Assembly: GCF_019976755.1 (NCBI RefSeq)
Contig: NZ_AP023441.1
Coordinates: 4,647,501-4,711,500 of the forward strand
DNA length: 64,000 nt
Reading direction: 5' to 3'
Source: Nostoc sp. MS1
GTDB lineage: Bacteria; Cyanobacteriota; Cyanobacteriia; Cyanobacteriales; Nostocaceae
Shown here: positions 16,914 to 23,067 of the stretch, piece after piece
How positions within the stretch are numbered: the first letter of the stretch is position 1
How the letters are laid out: each line of letters starts with the position of its first letter
Notes under the pieces: generated by a model
What the model saw: only the letters and a program-made list of their open reading frames with translations
The model's database searches: none
What the model was told of the DNA's origin: nothing
Translations under genes and position numbers: made by a program

Positions 16914-17873
16914 CTAAGTTTTATATTTCACAGTAGGAAGATGACGACCAATATAGCCAATAATTACTTTTCCTGGTTCTTTTGGAAAGAAGTGAATTCG
17001 CCAGTTACAAAATTTTAATTTAATATGTCTCTCAAATAAACGTTGTTCACCATCTGGACAAAGAAATATTCTTTCATTTTTATATTTATTAAGAGTTGCT
17101 TCACTTTCTCCAGACTCATCAAGAGCATAATCTTTTAAACTAAATGATCCAGTTTTCCAGTTCTCTGTACATTGTTGAAGCTCACGCAATGTTTTTAAGA
17201 TAGGCTGAAGCTCTAACTGTCTAGTGCGAATATTCTTTAACTGCTTCCCCAGAACCTCACAAAATTCTAAGTTGGGAAATAATTCTTTTTTCCGATCCCA
17301 CATATCTTCGCCATCAAGAACGATGTCACGAATACGCTTTTGTATCCATTCTTTATGTTCATTAGCATGATGGCTGTAGCTAGAGTGTAGAATCTCTAAA
17401 ATTTCATGAACTATTTCCTCATTTTCATTAAGTTGTATTGTATCAATTTCTATATTGCTACAATTCCAGCATTGTTCTGAGTTAAAACTTATTGCTATGG
17501 TATCAAGCAAATGAGCAATACCAAGTCCAATTGCTAGTTCTCCCTGATAATAAAATTCGCATAAGCCAGTATTATTTTCAACATCTTTAATATCAGAATT
17601 GTCTATATCTATCGATAAGGGAGCTTTTGTTGCAAGAGCTTTTATAAAACCTCCTTCTCTTTGATCAGCATCCTTAAACCAACGAGCTACAGGGTAATTA
17701 GGTGCAAGCATGATTGTATGAAACTTATCTTTAGAGCGAAGGTTAACCTTAACACCCTGTGCCGTAAAAGCTTTAATAGTATTAATTAATTCAGACATCC
17801 ATTGTTGTGCTATTCGCTCATTTGGTGCTAGATGTCGTAGGGATAGTTCATTTAATATTAAATCAAGCTCCAC
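16914..17873 (-). CDS. Unknown protein, third gene of the DUF262-DUF3696 operon
   Basis: 319 aa from a GTG with GGAG eight bases upstream; it starts three bases after the ATPase stop. I do not recognise the fold. Visible features are an N-terminal helical part (RIAQQWMSELINTIKAF), an acidic middle with Cys residues (CWNCSNIEIDTIQ), a long helical region around residues 150-240, and a C-terminal beta-rich end with ERHIKLKFCNWRIHFFPKEP then GKVIIGYIGRHLPT that looks like a conserved hairpin. No nuclease, protease or membrane motif stands out. Strict co-orientation and spacing imply that it works with the two upstream proteins, perhaps as effector or sensor (inference). Confidence 0.75.
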   Translation of the reverse strand: MELDLILNELSLRHLAPNERIAQQWMSELINTIKAFTAQGVKVNLRSKDKFHTIMLAPNYPVARWFKDADQREGGFIKALATKAPLSIDIDNSDIKDVENNTGLCEFYYQGELAIGLGIAHLLDTIAISFNSEQCWNCSNIEIDTIQLNENEEIVHEILEILHSSYSHHANEHKEWIQKRIRDIVLDGEDMWDRKKELFPNLEFCEVLGKQLKNIRTRQLELQPILKTLRELQQCTENWKTGSFSLKDYALDESGESEATLNKYKNERIFLCPDGEQRLFERHIKLKFCNWRIHFFPKEPGKVIIGYIGRHLPTVKYKT

Positions 17874-17876
17874 ACA

Positions 17877-19040
17877 CTAATCTCCGGCAGCAGGTTCTAA
17901 CAAAGCATCTAGACTTTTTTCCCATTCATCAAAAAATCCATCAGGCCATCGGTCAATTCTACCGTCTCGATCAATACGTGGTGAAACTACTTTTGTGTAT
18001 ACCTGTCCCTGTTTTTCTTCACGTTGAAGGTAATGTAATTGCACGTCTTCTGGTTTAAGCTTACCATCATGAACAGCAAGACGAATCCCATTTAAAACAT
18101 GATCACTATGAGTTTCTATCACCACTTGAACACCGCAACTAGCAGCAATTGCTAACAATTCGCCCATTTTAGCTTGTCCTCTGGGATGAAGATGAGCCTC
18201 TGGGTTTTCAACTAGAATTAGTGTATCAGGTTCAGAAGCGAGTACTGCCACAATGATTGGCAAAGTATAAGTAATACCAAAACCAACATTAGTCGCACGG
18301 TAAGGGTTACTATCTCCATACGCGCATTGCAAATTTATCAAATCCATATCTGGGTTTGATTTTATCCTGATGCGTGTACCTGGGCTAATTTCTCCCATCC
18401 ACGCTTCCACTTGATCTATTAAAGCTAGTGATTTTTCTTCTGGATCGTCGTCTTGTGGCTGTGAACTTTTTACCTCCGGGTGACTTAATTTTTGATTAGC
18501 AATAGGTTTCTTCTCATTAACTGCAAGAAAATTTAATGTATATTCACATCTAGCGCCCAGTGTTCCGAGTAATTGAACTTTGTCATATGACATTTGATTA
18601 AATGCTCTTGGCCCTATACGCTCTGCCTCAATATAATGAAAATTTTGATTAAAAAGACTGGACAATTCATATACTTTATCATCTACAAACTCTGAAGTAA
18701 GATGTAAAAAATTTGCTCCTATATCTTCTTCTTCATTTTTAAATTTCCATATACTTTTCGTGCCATTTTTCCAATAAATTTCAAATACTAACTCATCTTG
18801 TTTAGATGCACCCTCAAAAATAGCATCTTTAGCTGTACCAATATTAATTAAATCACCATTAAGTACCAAACCTTTTTCTAATAACGAGCCTTTTTGATAA
18901 GACTGCCTTAATAATAATAATGCTTGTAAAACAGAAGATTTGCCTGTGCTGTTAAGTCCAGATAAAAGGGTGAGTGGTCTGAATATAAGAGATTGATTTT
19001 GAAAAGGTTTAAAATTTGTGATCGTCAGGGAATCAATCAT
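17877..19040 (-). CDS. AAA family ATPase with DUF3696 C-terminal domain
   Basis: 387 aa. OLD/RecF/SMC-like ATPase: Walker A GLNSTGKSS (residues 28-36) in the setting ITNFKPF...LTLLSGLNSTGKSS; a signature-like NVGFGITYTLPI (251-262); Walker B LILVENPEAHLHP (274-286); and the H-loop region IETHSDH (308-314). The C-terminus DRDGRIDRWPDGFFDEWEKS is the DUF3696 pattern. There is no TOPRIM nuclease domain, unlike OLD proteins. It should dimerise on ATP binding and drive or sense a partner. The first four bases overlap the DUF262 stop (ATGA), with AAGGT as ribosome site, so translation is coupled to the upstream gene. The A+T content of the operon is higher than that of its neighbours. Confidence 0.88.
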   Translation of the reverse strand: MIDSLTITNFKPFQNQSLIFRPLTLLSGLNSTGKSSVLQALLLLRQSYQKGSLLEKGLVLNGDLINIGTAKDAIFEGASKQDELVFEIYWKNGTKSIWKFKNEEEDIGANFLHLTSEFVDDKVYELSSLFNQNFHYIEAERIGPRAFNQMSYDKVQLLGTLGARCEYTLNFLAVNEKKPIANQKLSHPEVKSSQPQDDDPEEKSLALIDQVEAWMGEISPGTRIRIKSNPDMDLINLQCAYGDSNPYRATNVGFGITYTLPIIVAVLASEPDTLILVENPEAHLHPRGQAKMGELLAIAASCGVQVVIETHSDHVLNGIRLAVHDGKLKPEDVQLHYLQREEKQGQVYTKVVSPRIDRDGRIDRWPDGFFDEWEKSLDALLEPAAGD

Positions 19041-20167
19041 AAAAGTACCTTCTGAATAATTGTCTCTATAGTACTAAATCTATACTGTACTCTTTCTGCT
19101 GCCTGAGATATGGATTCTAGAAATAATTTATCATTACTTACATATTCTTTAAATATATTGATTAATTCTTCCTTTTTGTCTATCAAAACTTGAATTTCTT
19201 CGTCACTCAAGTTACTCAAAATTACTGACCAAGATTCAAATAGAGCTTTATTTATAGGAAACTGCTTCTTTTGGGAATTAGATATTTTACGAAAGGCATT
19301 TTTACCAAATATGTTCCAAGCAGCTACCATTGTTCTTCTAAAATTATCTTCAATTTTATTTAACTCTGCTTCAGAGAGTTTATTTGTTTTAGATAGTGCT
19401 TTCCTTAAAAAAGTATCTCTATTGCCAGCATAATTTTTATAAGGAGTCAAAGTAAAGGCTAGGAAACCTAGTATAAACTCCCGATCATCCATACGCATTT
19501 TTCGGTCATTTCCAAGCTTAACTACCTGCTGAAATTTTGAATCTGCCGCCAGGCGAGTTAAAAATTTTGTTCCTTTACCAGGATTAAGTGCATGACGTAA
19601 TTCTTGAGGAGATAAAGCAAGACCTCCTGTATTAATTCGTTTAAAAATATTATATTTAATTTCTGGAGGTGTCCCTTTTTCGATCAAATATACCGTCAGT
19701 TGAGTTTCTTCAAGACGGCGTTGGTATCTGCGCTCAATTTGATCGAAAGTTTTATCTTCCAGATTGGTAAGATACTCTAATCCAGATAGTTTGAGTTTCT
19801 TGTCGAGAATAAAGCGCTTGAGTGCAAACAGACGCTGTAATCCATCGACTACTAACCATTTATCTTCATTCGTAGCATCTATATAAAATGCTGGTATGGG
19901 GATGCGGATAATAATAGATTCTATTAGTCTACTTTGAGCATCTTCTTTCCATACATTCGCATGACGTTGGAAATCAGGTGCTAAATCAAGGGCTTCTTCA
20001 TTGATTCTTTTTAGCAATAACTCTATTGTAGGTTCCCTGGTTACAATATTAATTTTTTCAGGATCATACTGGAAAGTAATTTTTTCCTCTTGCTCTTCAT
20101 CATTTTCTTCTTCTTCTAAAATTTCTTCATCAGCTAATTCTGGATTTTGGTTATTAAAATCTGCCAT
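19037..20167 (-). CDS. DUF262 (ParB/GmrS-like) domain protein, standalone
   Basis: 376 aa. After a very acidic leader (ELADEEILEEEENDEEQEEK) the DUF262 fold is clear: LAPDFQRHANVW (63-73), LVVDGLQRLFALKRF (105-119) and FKRINTGGLALSPQELRHAL (175-194). In GmrSD, BrxU and SspE the motif is DGQQR; here it is DGLQR, so nucleotide handling may differ. The C-terminal DUF1524 HNH nuclease of GmrSD is absent, leaving about 180 residues of unrecognised helical sequence. AAGGAG eight bases before the ATG makes this the well-translated lead gene of a three-gene operon. A defence role is inferred from family and operon structure only. Confidence 0.87.
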   Translation of the reverse strand: MADFNNQNPELADEEILEEEENDEEQEEKITFQYDPEKINIVTREPTIELLLKRINEEALDLAPDFQRHANVWKEDAQSRLIESIIIRIPIPAFYIDATNEDKWLVVDGLQRLFALKRFILDKKLKLSGLEYLTNLEDKTFDQIERRYQRRLEETQLTVYLIEKGTPPEIKYNIFKRINTGGLALSPQELRHALNPGKGTKFLTRLAADSKFQQVVKLGNDRKMRMDDREFILGFLAFTLTPYKNYAGNRDTFLRKALSKTNKLSEAELNKIEDNFRRTMVAAWNIFGKNAFRKISNSQKKQFPINKALFESWSVILSNLSDEEIQVLIDKKEELINIFKEYVSNDKLFLESISQAAERVQYRFSTIETIIQKVLL

Positions 20168-20285
20168 TTGGCTTACTCCTTAGAATGAACATATATTTAT
20201 TCAGCTAATATCGATTTTTGGTATTATTACATCAACAAATGGGGATTTTTAACTTAGCTGTTTCCATTTTACTATCTCCCTAAAT

Positions 20286-20315
20286 GGTAGAGACGCAAAA
20301 TTTTACGCCTCTACC
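20286..20315. terminator. Imperfect 15-bp hairpin (GTAGAGACGC family)
   Basis: GGTAGAGACGCAAAA (20286-20300) faces TTTTACGCCTCTACC (20301-20315), 13 of 15 positions paired. It follows the metF stop by about 20 bp on the minus strand and resembles the GTAGAGACG palindromic repeat common in cyanobacterial spacers, so it may act as a terminator. Confidence 0.5.
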
Positions 20316-20334
20316 TAGCTAGTCTGTTACTGGC

Positions 20335-21264
20335 TTACCTGACCAACACCTGATTAACAGGCGCAACACCAGCCAAGTCTAAAATTTGGGGAATCAAATC
20401 TTCCCGCTTGACAGCCATCATGTGGACACCATGACACAATTGACGCGCTGTCTGTACTTGTTCGGCGGCAATTTTGACACCTTCTTCTAATGGGTCTTTG
20501 GCTTTTGCTAATCTATTAATAATGTGTTCGGGTATATTGACACCCGGAACGCACCTATTAATAAATTGGGCATTTTTTGCCGATTTTAATAAGAAAATTC
20601 CTGCCAAAATCGGCTTATTATAGGCAGAAGCTATCTTATCCATGAACTTTTCTAGTTTTTCAAAATCAGTGATTAATTGACTTTGAAAAAATTGCGCTCC
20701 GGCTTCTATTTTGCGTTCAAATCGGCTTTGTAAACCTGACCAACTCCCACATTGCGGATCTACCGCCGCACCGACAAATAAATCGGTAGCGCCATCGGTC
20801 AAAGGTTTATCGTTGCAATCAACACCTTGATTCATTTTGCGAATCAGTTGTAATAGTCGCACGGCTTCCAAATCAAAGACGGCTTTAGCTTCGGGATGGT
20901 CGCCTGCTTTTACTGGGTCGCCAGTCAAAGCTAAAATATTACGAATACCCAAGGCATGAGCGCCCATGAGGTCGGCTTGTAATGCAATACGGTTGCGATC
21001 GCGGCAAGCAATCTGACAAATTGGTTCAATACCCTGTTGCAGCAAAATCGCCGATGCTACCAATGAAGACATCCGTAACACCGCACGGCTACCATCGGTA
21101 ATATTGACAGCATGAACTCTCCCCTTAAGAGTCGCCGCCATTTCAATCATGTGAGTAGGATTTCCCCCTTTCGGTGGTGCTACCTCGGCGGTAACTAGAA
21201 ATTCCCCCGCTTGCGCGGCTTTACTGAAATAATTCAAAGCAGTATAGCTATGGTTATTGTCCAT
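20335..21264 (-). CDS. metF: Methylenetetrahydrofolate reductase family protein
   Basis: 309 aa, the size of bacterial MetF. FLVTAEVAPPKGGNPTHMIE contains the conserved catalytic Glu of the MTHFR barrel; VNITDGSRAVLRMSSL, CRDRNRIALQADLMGAHALG and NILALTGDPVKAGDHPEAKA are family signatures for FAD/folate binding. It reduces 5,10-methylene-THF to 5-methyl-THF for methionine synthesis in the cytoplasm. The neighbouring genes are unrelated and it appears to be transcribed alone. The ATG at 21264 lacks a clear Shine-Dalgarno sequence. Some cyanobacterial copies differ from E. coli MetF in electron donor, so the donor is not assigned. Confidence 0.9.
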   Translation of the reverse strand: MDNNHSYTALNYFSKAAQAGEFLVTAEVAPPKGGNPTHMIEMAATLKGRVHAVNITDGSRAVLRMSSLVASAILLQQGIEPICQIACRDRNRIALQADLMGAHALGIRNILALTGDPVKAGDHPEAKAVFDLEAVRLLQLIRKMNQGVDCNDKPLTDGATDLFVGAAVDPQCGSWSGLQSRFERKIEAGAQFFQSQLITDFEKLEKFMDKIASAYNKPILAGIFLLKSAKNAQFINRCVPGVNIPEHIINRLAKAKDPLEEGVKIAAEQVQTARQLCHGVHMMAVKREDLIPQILDLAGVAPVNQVLVR

Positions 21265-21409
21265 AACGTGATTTTGTTTGTTCTTTCTAAGGGTATAACG
21301 AATGACACATGAAAGAACAAGGGGGAGAGTGGGGAGATGATGGCTTTAAAGGGCAGGTTTTTTGAAGTAAGCAGATGTTAAGATAAACGATCATGGCAAA
21401 AAGCATGTC

Positions 21410-21954
21410 ATGAGCAAAGATTTGGGATTTAACAGTTGGATTGCGATCGCTAGCCAAAAACTACCTCACCTAAGTCAAACAATTTTAGATTTTGGATTGA
21501 CGATTTTGGATTTACTGCACCCACAAGGGGATGCAGCTTGGAAATTTTGGATTGACGATTGCGCGATTTGTTCCGCCACGCCACTTCTCTCAAGTCGGGA
21601 AACCCGCCCACGAGAGTGGCTCCACCAGGGGCTGGGCTTGAACCAAAAATAATCCAAAATCCAAAATTTAAAATCTAAAATTAGTACGGTCAACTACAAG
21701 CGAAAGTTTTGGCAATGTGGAGTTTTGGGATAGGAATGATGCAATCAACAGGTCTAACAAAAGTAGCAGTGTTTTTAGCACAACTGCTAAGTGAACAAGA
21801 AAACACAGTCCGGTAGAGATGACGAGAATGGTATCGAGATGCAAAGGATAAAAAAGGTAGTCAAGGACAACAAATAGATGTGACAAAGTGCTTTGCACCC
21901 TTATTAGCCTTTTTTATTAAAGTTGACAAAATCAAAGAATTAAGTAACAATTAG
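21410..21954 (+). pseudogene. Decayed DDE (IS4-type) transposase gene, interrupted and truncated
   Basis: The frame from ATG 21410 (IASQKLPHLSQ) breaks off at 21478 where a small insertion begins. It resumes at 21694 with LQAKVLAMWSFGIGMMQSTG, LTKVAVFLAQLLSEQENTVR, then REWYRDAKDKKGSQGQQIDV and CFAPLLAFF, the typical N-terminus of cyanobacterial IS4-like transposases. Joining the two parts at the GTCAA direct repeat restores one continuous frame. In-frame TAG at 21814 and TGA at 21820 sit where functional relatives have Gln and a Leu/Arg-type residue. The catalytic DDE part is missing; the frame ends at TAG 21952. The remnant stops 24 bp before a tRNA-Leu gene. The family name is from memory; the coding nature is clear. 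Confidence 0.8.
21479..21688. mobile_element. MITE-like structured insertion, about 210 bp, flanked by GTCAA repeats
   Basis: The insertion is bounded by GTCAA at 21474-21478 and 21689-21693. Near both ends it carries the inverted sequence AATTTTAGATTTT (21481-21493 and, reversed, 21670-21682) next to TTTTGGATT units. The interior can fold: CTGCACCC facing GGGGATGCAG (about 21515-21537), CGGG-AAA-CCCG (about 21596-21606), and CCACTTCTCTC facing GAGAGTGG. No coding capacity. It splits a transposase remnant in frame, so it inserted after that gene existed. The exact tips are uncertain because the outermost few bases are not perfect inverted repeats. Confidence 0.7.
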
Positions 21955-21978
21955 AAATTGTCGATATGCAAACCGCAA

Positions 21979-22060
21979 GCGGAACTGGCGGAATTGGCAG
22001 ACGCGCTAGATTCAGGTTCTAGTGCCGCAAGGCTTCCGGGTTCAAGTCCCGGGTTCCGCA
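21979..22060 (+). tRNA. tRNA-Leu (anticodon CAG)
   Basis: 82 nt without an encoded CCA. The acceptor GCGGAAC pairs with GTTCCGC plus discriminator A; the anticodon stem CTAGA/TCTAG encloses TTCAGGT, giving anticodon CAG for CUG codons. A long variable arm (TGCCGCAAGGC) marks it as a class II tRNA, and the T arm is CCGGG-TTCAAGT-CCCGG. A transposase remnant ends 24 bp upstream. Confidence 0.97.
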
Positions 22061-22342
22061 TGTATCAGTGTTGAGTAATGAGTTCTGGGTGCTGAGTTTT
22101 TCAAAATTTAGGACTCAGGGAGAGAAATGGACATCTCCAAAATAGTGTATTTTGTGGTAAAAGAACATCAGGGTAAGTTTTTTAACACAAAAAGATGAGT
22201 GAGATACTGAAGTACATTGAAGAAAATTCTAAAGAAACACGAGGTTAATAGGTCTAGAATTTTCTGCTATATTACCTATTACTAACAAAGTAACCGTATC
22301 ACAGGCAATTAGCCTCAATTGATATGGTAATAATATCAATTT

Positions 22343-22840
22343 TTAGTTAGCGATCGCCCACCTAACATAAGGTCGAGAAGTAGCTACAGTTTTATAAGTA
22401 ATTTGCCTTCCGGGTTCAGTCATATTCCGTAAATCTACACGGAAATACGCTTTTTTATTCTTAAACTCTACATTGTAGAATCTATATTGCGGTGAGCGTG
22501 CTTGACCAACACAAGAAGCATAATTACTGCGTAAAGGCGCAACAAATTCTACAAAACGCTGATCAGTTGATGCAACTAGCTGTGCTTTATCTGCAAAGGC
22601 TGTAGTATTTGCCACTACTGTATGTTCTGCACCACCTTCATAGGGTAAACCTATCCACCATAGTCCAACTGTTTGCGGACAGCTTCCACTGGTGCGCTGC
22701 ACTTGAAGGTTGATATTGGGCGAAAATTGCGGCCCTGGTGCTGGCTGTGCTGTAGCAGTGATACTATAGGCGATCGCACCTACGCTAAATATTGGGGCTA
22801 AAATCTTGCCCATTTTAATTGATTGCACCCAGTTTTTCAT
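22343..22840 (-). CDS. Secreted hypothetical protein
   Basis: 165 aa from the ATG at 22840; a TTG six codons further upstream is possible but less likely. The N-terminus KMGKILAPIFSVGAIAYSIT followed by ATAQPAP is a Sec signal peptide with an AxA-like cleavage site around residue 30. The mature protein has two Cys (SGSCPQT and YASCVGQ) that could form a disulfide, and a beta-rich pattern ending TSRPYVRWAIAN. I do not recognise the family; function unknown, periplasmic or extracellular by inference. It is monocistronic, with 280 bp between it and tRNA-Leu. Confidence 0.7.
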   Translation of the reverse strand: MKNWVQSIKMGKILAPIFSVGAIAYSITATAQPAPGPQFSPNINLQVQRTSGSCPQTVGLWWIGLPYEGGAEHTVVANTTAFADKAQLVASTDQRFVEFVAPLRSNYASCVGQARSPQYRFYNVEFKNKKAYFRVDLRNMTEPGRQITYKTVATSRPYVRWAIAN

Positions 22841-23003
22841 GTACTTTAGTCTAGCCAAATCATTCTTATAATATTGACTTTGCTAGTTGTATAAAAGTGT
22901 CCAAAAGTCAGAGATAAAAAGTCCTGTAATTTCTTAGAAAAATAAATCTAAAAGCCTTTACCAAACAATAAAACATTCTGCTAGATAGCGAATTATCTAT
23001 TAA

Positions 23004-23052
23004 AACCTCTGCGTCCCTCTGCGCTAACCTCCGCGCCCCTCTGCGTTAAAAA
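23004..23052. repeat. CTCTGCG-type interspersed repeat
   Basis: Degenerate copies of CCTCTGCGTCCCTCTGCG in the 230-bp spacer after the ROCO gene. Related copies, in inverted arrangement, lie at about 52582-52605 and 52665-52697. Confidence 0.65.
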
Positions 23053-23067
23053 AATATCTCATCTAAC

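Noticed and set aside
21410..21652. 80-codon plus-strand gene running through the repeat
   Set aside because: Its first 23 codons belong to the transposase remnant and the rest is the inserted element, so it is not an independent gene.
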